NCBI GenBank assembly: GCA_002335605.1
Contig: BEDY01000016.1
Coordinates: forward strand, 1 to 64,000
Direction: 5' to 3'
Source of the DNA: Prillingera fragicola
Taxonomy: Eukaryota; Basidiomycota; Tremellomycetes; Trichosporonales; Trichosporonaceae
Length of the DNA stretch: 64,000 bases
Shown here: in pieces, positions 47,007-56,390 of the stretch
Numbering within the stretch: position 1 is the stretch's first letter
Layout: each line of letters starts with the position of its first letter
The notes under the pieces: model-generated
Seen by the model: the letters and a program-made list of their open reading frames with translations, nothing else
The model's database searches: none
Told to the model about the DNA's origin: nothing
Position numbers and translations under genes: made by a program

Positions 47007-50000
47007 ATGTCCCTCTACACCGACGAGGACATTGAGCTCTATGGCGCCGAACCAGCCGTGGGCGTCGTCGCCGCCCCGACCGACCCGCTGCAGGCTTTGA
47101 GTGCAGCGCTAGGTGCCGCGCCCGAGTCGCCGCAACAGGCAGAGCTCCTGCTGGCTGCCGGAAGCCGGTTCGAGGAACACCCGGAAAAGCTGCCCGATCT
47201 GTGCACCAAGCTGCTCCGCATGGTTGTTGATGGTGGCGATAGCTTGCTACGCGCGTGGGCGCTCGACATGCTTGCGCTTACGGTTGGACGGAGTGGGCTG
47301 TCGGGCGAGATCAAGCTTGAAGGTGTGTCTTGACGTAGTGTCGGGCTGACAGGTAGTCGCGCAGCAGTCTCTCGAGTCGCTCAACCATCTGCTGCAGGGA
47401 AGATCGGTGTCGACTATCCGTGCTATCATTCCAATCTTTAGCACAGTCTACTCGATGCTCTGCCGCTCTCTGTACGTGGCTGGGGTGTTCCCTGCTGACC
47501 GAACAGTGCTACGTCTGGAGCTGCCGGTGCGGGCCTCAACCGTGTCTTTCAAGAGTCCAAGTCGCGCATTCTGTCGCTTGTTCTCGACCCAACAGCCCAG
47601 CCGCAGAGTGTTGGAATCAAGGCTGCCGCGTGGAAGTTTGTCCAGAAGGTGCTGCTGGTCGGCACGCGTGCATCTGGTGGTGACCCAAGGGTGAGTCCTC
47701 TAGGTAGGGAAGATCTAACGACAGTTATTGGCACGATCCAACGACGTCAGCGTCGCGCTTATCGGTCCGGGCTCGCCTCTTCAGGCGCACCAGCTCGAGG
47801 AAGAGGCCACGCTCCTCCGCACACAGCTCGTGACCCAGCTCTATGCCTTTGACGACCCCGCGCTACTCCACCCCATTATCAACATCTTCCCTCCACTGGT
47901 CAAGATGCGGCCTTCCCTCGCACCACTGATCGTTTCATCCATGGCATCCTGGTCACCAGCCGCCATGGAGGCTGCCCGCCGTCCGCCCATGCAGATCCGC
48001 GCCGTCGAAAAGACTCTGCGCGCGGTCATGGCCCACATTGCTAACCACCCGCCGCTCGTCGGTTTCTCGGCCCAGCTCCGTGAAGCCCTCATACATCAAA
48101 AGCAGCGCATGGAGATTGCCTACGCGACAGCGGCAGAGGAGACGCGCATGCGCCGCGCGAAGGCCGCCGCTACCAAGCACCCCTTGGAAGCCGACGCAGA
48201 GTCGAGTGCCGGCGCCGCCAAGCGCGCACGCCTCGAGGTTCTCCCTGGAACCGGCAGTGGACGGGGAAACAACATGGTCGACGTCAGCGTGTTTGGGCTC
48301 GAGCCAGTCATTGAGGCTGTCATGGCCGGACTGAGCGCGGTTTCCGACGACCTCCTGACAAAAGCGTTTGAGAATGCCCGTGCCGCGATTCTGGATGATG
48401 CTCCCGGCGCCCTTCATGTTCTTGCCCCTTCACTGTTCAAAGACGGTATCAAGGCCGAGGAAGAGGAGATTGTCAACCCGCTCGACATGGAGTTGGACGA
48501 CGAAGAGCTGCTGATGGAGCCCATCGAGCAGGAGTTGGATGAGCCCGTCACTATTGCCGACTTTAGGCTGCCGCCGCCAGAACCTTTGCCAGTGGACGAA
48601 AAGAATGGCCTGGTTGACTATGCTGTGCGAAGGATATGGGACACGGGAGCCGATCTCTCGCATCTCGCCGATCTGCAGATCTCGGATGCCCCACGCTCAG
48701 CCGTCCAGCCAAAGGAGATGTGGATGCTGTTGCTTGCGCGCTTGTCGTCACGCGGAAGCGAGGACAAGAGGCGCGTCATTGGCGAGTTTGTCGCCAAGGA
48801 CTTTGGTGTGCGCTCCAAGTTTGCTACCGTTTGGCTCAACGAGGAGTGGCTCGCCAAGCGCCGCGACCGCGAGAACCAGTACGAGGCTGGTCTCATGGCC
48901 ATTCTCAACGCCTACATTCCGACTGTTGACTCGAAGGACCAATCGTTGTCGCAGTTCCTGCTCGGCTTACCAGAGCTTCCTGACGCTGCTCTCGATGCCC
49001 TCGTTCCTCCGTGCGAGGACCCCGACCGCATGATTGTTGGCTTTATATCTCTCCGCGAGCTGGCCGAAGGCCGCCCACCAGTGCGTGCCGCGGCTCTCAA
49101 CACTCTCCTCCAGTTCTGCACCCACCCTGAACGCCGCGTTCGTGTAATGGCGATTACGACTGTGCGTCGCTGGGTACCCAACTCACCCATGTCCGGCCCC
49201 GTCATCGCGTACGCCCTTGGCGTTCTTGCTCGCCTCATCGAGCCCGATCAGGCCGGTGACGACGTCCCCGAGCCCGCAGAGTCCAAGTACCTCGGCGTTG
49301 TCGACTCGACGACCGTCTCGCAGCATGTTGAGCTTGCTTTCGCGCTCTCACGTCGCGATCAAGACCTGCTCGACAACATCTTCAACCTCTACCCCAAGCT
49401 TCCTTCTGCTATCCAGGACACGGTGGAGGCGATGCTCGTGCCGCTCATCAAGTCGCTTGGTCCTACGCCCAAGCTGCTTGAGATTCTGCGCAACGCGCCG
49501 CCGGGTGCGGACAAGCTTGCCCTGCGTGTCGTTACGACGCTTTCTGCTGAGGGATCGAGTCCGGTGCTTGTTGGTGTCATCAGGACGCTCATGAAGGAGC
49601 GCGAGCTCGACCCGAGGTTTATCATCCCAGTCATTGGCGAGCTGGACAAGGATGAGATCGAGAGCCAGCTGCCTGGTATCGTCAACTTGCTTGACCAGCC
49701 TGCGGACGAGGTCAAGGCTGAGCCCAAGGCCGAGGTCAAGACCGAGGTTGAAACTGAGGTCAAGGCTGAGAACGGCGAGGAGGTCAAAACCGAAGAGGAG
49801 AAGGCTGCTGTCAAGAAGGAGGCTGATGCCAAGGTAAGTTCGCTTGACGTGCTGCTAGAGAGCCAACTGACACTTCAGGCCGCCGCTGCCCGCAAGGCCC
49901 AGGACGCCGTCGACGTGGTCCGCACCGCATTCGCCTCGGCGCTACAGAAGATGACCCCGGCCGACCTGCTTGTCTCGCTTCATTCGGAAAAGGCAAGCAA

Positions 50001-50421
50001 GATAGCGACCCGCGACGCCATTAAGATTTGCTTTACCATGACTACAGTGTTTCGTTCCGACGTACTCGCAAACGCAATGCAGCGTATCGTCGACCAGCCC
50101 GGCCCGCTCCCCGTCTTTTTCGTGCGCACAGTCATCCAGGCAGTCAAGACATACAAGTCTCTCGTACCGTTCATTGCCAACAAGATCTTGCCCAAGCTCG
50201 TGGCCCGAAAGGTGTGGGAGATGCCGCAGCTCTGGGGCGGATTCGTGCTCGTCCTGCGTATGCTGGGACAGTCGAGTTTCGGTGCGCTGCTCCAGATGCC
50301 TGTCGAGCAGATCAAGGACGTCATTGAGCAGCAGCCTGCGCTCAAGGCGCCACTCAAGACGTATGTGAGCGGAAAGCCAGCCGCGAGGGCACAGTTGGCG
50401 CAGATATTTGGAGACGATTAG
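47007..50421 (+). CDS. PTA1: Pta1/symplekin cleavage-polyadenylation scaffold
   Basis: Exons 47007-47322, 47357-47471, 47507-47690, 47725-49833 and 49879-50421 give about 1088 residues. The N-terminal third is a helical HEAT-like domain (symplekin N-terminal type: LDMLALTVG, SIRAIIPIFS-like TIRAIIPIFSTVYSML). A bipartite basic patch and acidic linker (DMELDDEELLMEPIEQELDE) lead to the C-terminal symplekin domain, which ends LLQMPVEQIKDVIEQQPALK. A Lys/Glu repeat block lies near residues 867-908. Pta1 is a scaffold of the cleavage and polyadenylation factor, bridging pre-mRNA 3'-end processing and transcription termination. The last intron (45 nt) is in frame without a stop, so both spliced and unspliced forms are open. 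Confidence 0.92.
49703..49830 (+). repeat. KAE/KTE low-complexity coding repeat
   Basis: Inside the Pta1 gene the protein alternates short Glu-Val-Lys units (VKAEPKAEVKTEVETEVKAE). The DNA is built of related 12-18-base units, a likely site of length variation. Confidence 0.75.
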
Positions 50422-50521
50422 TAGACGCAGGAAGGTGAATGTATCACGTTACAGCAGGAATCATCAGAGACACGGAGAAACGTCTAATAACTCAAGATGC
50501 ATCTATCTATATCACCAGTCC

Positions 50522-51773
50522 CTACTGAAGAAGAGCAGCCAACCTCTCGACGGCCTTTGCGGATTCCTCCTCGGTACCAACGGTGACGCGGATGCATCCC
50601 TCACAGCCAACGTCGGATCCACGGTAGCGAACGACGACACCCTGTGTCTCAGCCATCTGCTTGTAGGTCTTGTTTGCGCGCTCGTTGCTGGGCTTTCCAC
50701 CGGGAGCGTCAAGGATCTGGACGAGGACAAAGTTTGCGTCGTTGCCGCCGAGTACCTCGCCCATCGAAGGGATGGACTTGAGGCCCTCGATGAGCTTCTC
50801 GCGGTTAGCGTTGAGCGCCAGAGTGTTCTTGCGCATGATGGCGAGACCTTCGTCCGAGACGGCTGCGAGACCGAGCGAAGCAGTGGGGAGCGAGACGTTG
50901 TAGGGCGCTTTGGCGTTGGTGAGGATCTGGACGAGCTCGGGCGAGCCGACGAGGTAGCCGAGACGGATGGCGGCGAGGCCAAACGACTTGGAGAGAGTTT
51001 GCATGACGCAGATGTTGGCATATTGCTGAACCAGCTCGCAGGCGGAAGTGCCTTCGGGTGCAAAGTCAATGTAGGCCTCGTCGACGATGATGAGACCCTT
51101 GTACAAGGGGTTCCCGGCAATGCGGCGGATAGTGTCGAGGGGAATGAGGGTTCCGGTGGGGTTGCCGGGCGAGCAGAGGAAGAGCATCTTGAGATCGGGG
51201 TTGGCCTTGAACGACTCGTTCATCTGCCTGTCAGCAACTGCACGGAGGCCGGAAACTTACAGCCTCCTCGTCGACGGTGAATGCACCGCCCTCAGTGACC
51301 AAAGGGACCTTGACAACGTTGACGTCGTTGATCTGCGCGCAAACGTGATACATGCCGTAGGTGGGGGGAGTGGTCATCACGGAATCCTTGGCAGGGACAC
51401 AGAGACAGCGGTAGAGCATGTCAATGACCTCGTCCGAGCCGACACCGAGGAAGACCCAGTTCTCATCGGGGACACCACGGAGCTTTGCAATGCGCTGCTT
51501 GAACTCGTTGTGGGTGGGCGAAGGGTAGCGGTTAAGCGAAGCAATGTCGGCCTGAGTCATACGAGCAAGTGCAGAGGCTCCAGGTGTGTTCTCCTCTGTC
51601 GCCAGCGAGGGACCGTACGCATTCTCGTTGGCGTCAAGGAGGACACCCTCCGAGTAGTCGTCGCGAGCGCAACGGTAAGGGATCAATGCGAGAATGTTCG
51701 GGCGGACAAGGCGCTCCAACGAAAAGTGGGCAGGCGCCGAGGGGCCTTGTGTCTTGAGACCGAGGATAGCCAT
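50522..51773 (-). CDS. HIS5: Histidinol-phosphate aminotransferase
   Basis: Exons 51773-51261 and 51223-50522 give about 404 residues, close to yeast His5 (385). Class I/II aminotransferase motifs are in order: LDANENAYGP near the N-terminus, GVGSDEVIDML, LCSPGNPTGTLIP, IVDEAYIDFAPEG, and the PLP-lysine motif TLSKSFGLAAIRLGY. The enzyme converts imidazole-acetol phosphate and glutamate to histidinol phosphate in histidine biosynthesis. Phase 0 requires the acceptor ending at 51224, four bases after a nearer AG. Two near-consensus Gcn4-type sites lie within 105 bases upstream (separate entry). Confidence 0.96.
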
Positions 51774-52356
51774 CTTGGAATGTACGTTGAAAGGTAGAGA
51801 GTTGTGGAGAAGAAACAACAAGGACGATTGCTCGCAGGCTTTAGTCACTGCCCCGAGATTTCGAGATTGTGAGTCGGTTTTGAGCCGGCCCAAGCCGCAG
51901 CGGCGGTGCCTGTCCGGGTCAATCAACTTTCTGTGTAGACTCAACTCGATGCTGCAGCTCATGCTGTCATCTCGGCGTCCTCACGCAACTCATCGCTGAC
52001 AATATACGTCGCATAGGAAACAATGCATATGTGTGCGTGCAGATCCAAGAAATGTACACGCTGCGGCCGTAGGCGGGCGGGCTCCTCTAACGAACCCGAG
52101 CGTCCGCCCAGCTCTCCTCCAAAAAAGACCAAACCTGCGACTCCTATGCTAGACAATGCAAAAGAAACGCGGCGCGCCTATGCGCACGTCAACCGAGCTC
52201 ATCATACATCAGCGCCTCAGATACGGGTTTGGGTTTTCTTTTCCGGTTTTAGTCTCGCAATCTCCATCAGCCACGATCTACTGCGCCTGTTGGCCCAGCG
52301 ACGCGTAGTACCTGGAGGCGTTAGCTTCTTATTCGGCCCTCGAAACTATTCAAAGC
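51774..52356. other. Spacer between HIS5 start and branchpoint-binding-protein gene
   Basis: Contains the HIS5 promoter and the 3' side of the next minus-strand gene. Apart from the bZIP-like sites, nothing recognisable was found. Confidence 0.5.
51841..51876. promoter_or_regulatory. Pair of Gcn4-like (bZIP) sites
   Basis: TTAGTCA at 51841-51847 (TGACTAA on the coding strand) and TGAGTCG at 51870-51876 each differ by one base from TGASTCA. They lie 68 and 97 bases before the HIS5 start codon, where amino-acid general-control sites usually lie. Binding is inferred. Confidence 0.4.
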
Positions 52357-54219
52357 TCACGCTGCGTACTGGTCCCCTCCAGCGCCTGCGCCACCCTGCT
52401 GCTGGTAGCCCTGGTCATAGCCACCGCCCTGCGCACCGCCGTAGCCGCCGCCGTAGCCCTGGTCGCCGCCGTAACCGCCGGGGCCACCCTGGCCACCTCC
52501 GCCCTGGTATCCGCGGTCCTCACGACCACCGCGGTCTCCACGGAAGCCACCGCCGCCGCCGCCGCCACCACCACCGGCACCACCGCCGTGCCAGTTCTCC
52601 GGGATACGCCAGGGAGGAACTCGCTGCTCGGAAGGAGCACCGGGTGCTGCTGCTGCGGGACCAGCTGCCGGACCAGGCTGGCCGGCGCCCTCGCCTAGTT
52701 CGGCCATGAGGGCAGAGTACTCGCTGTCGAACTGGGTCTGCTGGTTCTGGGTCAAGTTGGGGTCGCCACGGCCACGGCAGTCGCGAGCCATGTGGCCGGC
52801 GCCACCACACAGGCGACATATAACGTTGGCGCTGTAAGTGCGCTGCTGGGGACACTCCCATCGGCGGTGACCCTTCTCTCCACAGTTCTGGCAGAGCTGG
52901 TTCTCGTCGTCACGAAGGGTACCGTTAAGCGACGCAAGCTCACGCAACTGGTTGCGCTTGTGGTCGTTCTGGCCTTCAGGGGTTGAAGCGGCAGTCTCAA
53001 TGACCTTGTTGATGAGCATCACACAGGTCTTGACCTTTTGCTCGTCATCAGCTGTCACAACACAGTGAAGCTCATCGTCCTCGTCACTGGCAAAGGCATC
53101 CGGACGGCCCTTGCCGTCCTTGACTGAGCCCTTGCCACGGATAGAAATCTTGGCACCACTCTCACGCTCCATGCGCTTGAGTGAGTTTCCACGAGGTCCA
53201 ACAAGAAGACCAAAGAAGTTAATCTCAGGGAACTCGTGAACGGGAATGTAGACCTTCTCCATGGGGCGGCCGTTGCGGCGCATCTGGAACTCGACAGGTG
53301 GGCGGAAGTTAGGGTCGCTCTTCATGGCACGGTCAACGAGACGGCGGCGCTCATCCTCGAGCTTTTCCCTGTAGCGAACCTCGCGAGTGTTGGCGCGGCG
53401 GCCGTAGGCGTCAAACTTGGGAGGAGGCGACGGAGAACGCTGGTTCTCGGGAGGAACAACGTCACCGGTGCGCAATTTGCGGTTAATCTCCTCCAGACGG
53501 ATGTGAGTAGCATAGTTGTCGAGCTCGGATGCGTCAACCTTGCCGGTAATGGTCACGGGAAGTCCAGAAACGTCAACACGCTCATTGGCGTCACCCCAAC
53601 GCGAGCGCCTCTTGCGGGGTCCATCTGGCTGGGTCAGTACTCGCCACTCAATGTTCCTCATGGTCCATGCAGCATTCGCCACTCGAATCCATGTTTGCTT
53701 AGACTCACCATCTCCAGGCGCAGGCTCGCGTCCTCGCCTTCCATCGTCGTCCCACCTGCTGCGGCCGCCATCGCGGTTGTCGTCGCGACGGTCGTAGCGG
53801 TCATCGCGTCCGCCATAGTCACGTCGGCGGTCGTCATCGCGCCTGCGGTCACCACCACGGTCGTCCCTTCCTCCGTAGCGATCACGGTCATCCCTGCGGT
53901 CATCCCTACGGTCGTCCCGGCGGTCATCCCTGCGGTCATCGTGACGCTCCCTAGGGTCATCGCGCCTGTCACGGTCGACGCGACCGTTGAAGAACTGAAT
54001 GTCGCCGGGGGGCTTGCCGTAGGCCGGGGGAGGGGGAGCGCCGCCTCCAGGAGCAGGACCCTCTTCGGGAAGACCAAATCGACGCTTGTTAGCGAGGGGC
54101 ACCTGCGATGGGAAGATATCAGTCAGCTTGTGTTGCTCTCGAAATCCGCCGTATGCAGCCGAGAGTCTACTCACGTCGTTCGTGCCCGTGGTCATGTTGC
54201 GGGTAGCAGGGCGCCACAT
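52357..54219 (-). CDS. MSL5: Branchpoint-binding protein (SF1/Msl5)
   Basis: Exons 54219-54175, 54102-53709 and 53624-52357 give about 568 residues. After an Arg/Asp-rich N-terminal region the protein has PRKRRSRWGDANERVDVSGL and the SF1 helix-hairpin region (LEEINRKLRTGDVVPPE). The KH-QUA2 domain (about 268-385) contains FFGLLVGPRGNSLKRME and SGAKISIRGKGS, which reads the branch-site RNA. Two zinc knuckles follow, CQNCGEKGHRRWEC and CRLCGGAGHMARDC, and the tail is Gly/Pro/Tyr-rich. The protein recognises the intron branch site with U2AF65 in early spliceosomes. Both introns (72 and 84 nt) are multiples of three and lack stops in phase, so unspliced RNA would still encode a full protein. Divergent from Slu7. 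Confidence 0.96.
   Translation of the reverse strand: MWRPATRNMTTGTNDVSRLSAAYGGFREQHKLTDIFPSQVPLANKRRFGLPEEGPAPGGGAPPPPAYGKPPGDIQFFNGRVDRDRRDDPRERHDDRRDDRRDDRRDDRRDDRDRYGGRDDRGGDRRRDDDRRRDYGGRDDRYDRRDDNRDGGRSRWDDDGRRGREPAPGDGESKQTWIRVANAAWTMRNIEWRVLTQPDGPRKRRSRWGDANERVDVSGLPVTITGKVDASELDNYATHIRLEEINRKLRTGDVVPPENQRSPSPPPKFDAYGRRANTREVRYREKLEDERRRLVDRAMKSDPNFRPPVEFQMRRNGRPMEKVYIPVHEFPEINFFGLLVGPRGNSLKRMERESGAKISIRGKGSVKDGKGRPDAFASDEDDELHCVVTADDEQKVKTCVMLINKVIETAASTPEGQNDHKRNQLRELASLNGTLRDDENQLCQNCGEKGHRRWECPQQRTYSANVICRLCGGAGHMARDCRGRGDPNLTQNQQTQFDSEYSALMAELGEGAGQPGPAAGPAAAAPGAPSEQRVPPWRIPENWHGGGAGGGGGGGGGGFRGDRGGREDRGYQGGGGQGGPGGYGGDQGYGGGYGGAQGGGYDQGYQQQGGAGAGGDQYAA
53880..53945 (-). repeat. 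RRDD coding repeats
   Basis: In the N-terminal part of the branchpoint-binding protein, RRDD occurs about four to five times in tandem (12-base DNA units). The charged, RS-like low-complexity segment lies between the conserved N-terminus and the SF1 core. Confidence 0.8.
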
Positions 54220-54478
54220 GGTTGTGATGCTAGTGAGCTGGTCCCTGTTTTGAGGTAAGAAGGGTGGAAAGGGTGGATTAGTGAGAGAATGGATAGTGTT
54301 TGCTCAACTCGGGTGGTGGTGGCCATCAAAGAGTCTCGCGGAGCGCGAGCACAGGTGGGACGGAGGCAGAATAAATCCCGTGGCATTTTTGCACATTAAT
54401 CCCAGATCCGCCACCCAACTCACGTCCACTGCCTATGGGTCGACAACTTGCAACTCTGGTGCATGACTCATCTCCATC
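54220..54478. promoter_or_regulatory. Shared divergent promoter of two splicing-factor genes
   Basis: Only 259 bases separate the start codons of the branchpoint-binding protein (minus) and Slu7 (plus). Regulatory sequences for both must overlap or abut here. No canonical TATA box is seen. Confidence 0.6.
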
Positions 54479-56251
54479 ATGCTTCGTCTGCCAGCTGGTA
54501 AGTGCTAGGCAAGTGGGGTCACAGATGGCTGACAGTCTCCAGAAACATCGGACAAGCTCTCAAAATCGGCGTACCGCGCAGAGCGCGAGCTCGCCGCAGC
54601 TCGTAAAGCTGGTACAGCAGCTCCGGCAACCGACGCAGCAGGAAACGCTATCAACCCGCACATTCCCGAGTATATTACAAAGGCGCCTTGGTATGCCGAC
54701 GTCGGACAGGGACCTTCGCTCTCCCATCAGCGCAGGGAGGAAGATGTGGCTAAAAAGTCGTCCATCAACGACTGGTACGACCGCGGCGCAACGGCCGGCC
54801 CCGCTGCGACCAAGTACCGCAAGGGAGCATGTGAGAACTGTGGTGCCATGACGCACAAGCGCAAGGACTGTGTCGAGCGCCCCCGTAAACGTGGCGCCAA
54901 GTACTCGAACAAGGACATTCGCGCCGACGAGGTTGTTCAGGCCGTTCCACGCGACTATGATGCCAAGCGCGACCGCTGGAACGGTTACGACCCAGCATCG
55001 TACAAGAACATTGTGGACGATTACGAGGCGACCGAGGAGGCGAGGCGCAAGTTCCGCGAGGATGAGATCGACAAGCAGACCTCTACAGACATGGCCGCAG
55101 TGAAGAAGGTGGCCAAGGTCAAGCAGCCGGACGACGACGAGTTCGGATCGAGTGATGACGAGGACGAGGACGAGGATAAGTACGCCGACGCCGCCGACCA
55201 GGTCGGTCAGAAGCTCGACACCAAGACGCGTATTACTGTCCGTAACTTGCGTATCCGTGAGGACACGGCCAAGTATCTTCTCAACCTCGACCCCGAGTCG
55301 GCCTACTACGACCCCAAGACGCGTGCCATGCGTGACGCCCCCGAGGCTGGCATGGACGCGGAAGACCTCAAGTTTGCTGGTGACAACTTCCACCGCTTCA
55401 GTGGTGATGCCACCAACATGCAGAGGCTGCAAATGTTTGCCTGGCAATCGGCTCAGCGTGGCCACAACGTCAACGTCCACTCGAACCCCACCGCTGGAGA
55501 GTTGCTGCACCGTGAATTCCAGGAGAAGCGCGAGGTGCTCAAGGACTCGAGCAAGATGAGCATTCTCGAGAAGTACGGTGGCGAAGAGCACCTGGAGCGT
55601 CTGCCCAGCGAGCTGCTTGGCGGCCAGACCGAGGAGTATGTCGAGTACTCGCGCACTGGAGAGGTTGTCAAGGGCCACCAGAAGGCCAAGGTACGCTCCA
55701 AGTACGTCGAGGACGTATACGTCAACAACCACACCGCGGTGTGGGGATCGTTTTACGACCGCGACTCGAGCCATTGGGGTTACGCATGCTGCCACTCTAT
55801 CATTTCTGGATCATACTGTACCGGCGAGGCCGGCAAGGTCGCAAACCAGGCATCGTCAGCCAAGGCGCTCCTCGATGCTGCACCGCCCCGGGAGGTCGAG
55901 GAGGAATACGAGCAACCCAAGTCCCTTGCCGACATTCACCGCGAGAAGCTCGCCAAGGGCAAGGGCAAGGCGACCGATGGCGACGATTCGGACACGTCCG
56001 AGTCCCGCAAGCAAGGCAAGACTGCACGGTATGATACCGAGCCTGCCGACGAGGTCGATCTCGACCGCTCACGACTGAAGCGCGCGCTCGACGAGGAAAA
56101 GAAGCGCAAGGCTATGGGCGACGACGAGGCGTGGCAGGCGACCAAAAAGTCAAAGACGGGCGACGTCACACAAGAGGAGATGGAGGCATACCGTCTCAAC
56201 AAGCGGGCGTTCGATGACCCCATGGCCAACTGGCAGGATCCTGGAGAGTAA
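54479..56251 (+). CDS. SLU7: Pre-mRNA splicing factor Slu7
   Basis: A 19-nt first exon (54479-54497) and a large second exon (54543-56251) give about 575 residues, similar to human SLU7 (586). A CCHC zinc knuckle, CENCGAMTHKRKDC, lies near residues 102-115 after TKYRKGA. Conserved Slu7 motifs follow: ERPRKRGAKYSNKDI, DYDAKRDRWNGYDPASY and later NPTAGELLHREF, ending in a lysine-rich tail. Slu7 acts in the second catalytic step of splicing, in 3' splice-site choice. The six-codon first exon is supported by phase and by the lack of another upstream ATG in frame. The divergent neighbour is another splicing factor. Confidence 0.95.
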
Positions 56252-56390
56252 TTCTTTCTTCCCCTCATGTCAGTTCCGGTTCACTATCCATTGTATCAGC
56301 CACGCACGTATCCTATGCATTGCACTGTACGACAAGATGGTTGCGAACCTACTAATGTGTCCGAGATGAAGTGTAAAGAGGTGGGGCTGT

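Noticed and set aside
50408..51280. Open frame of 290 codons on the plus strand
   Set aside because: Antisense to HIS5, no recognisable domain.
53236..54258. Open frame of 340 codons on the plus strand
   Set aside because: Antisense to the branchpoint-binding protein; its Val/Ala/Ile repeats are the mirror of the RRDD repeats.
54560..55795. Open frame of 411 codons on the minus strand
   Set aside because: It lies wholly antisense to SLU7, has a low-complexity Leu/Val/Arg composition and no motif. High GC with G/C-ending codons commonly keeps the antisense frame open.
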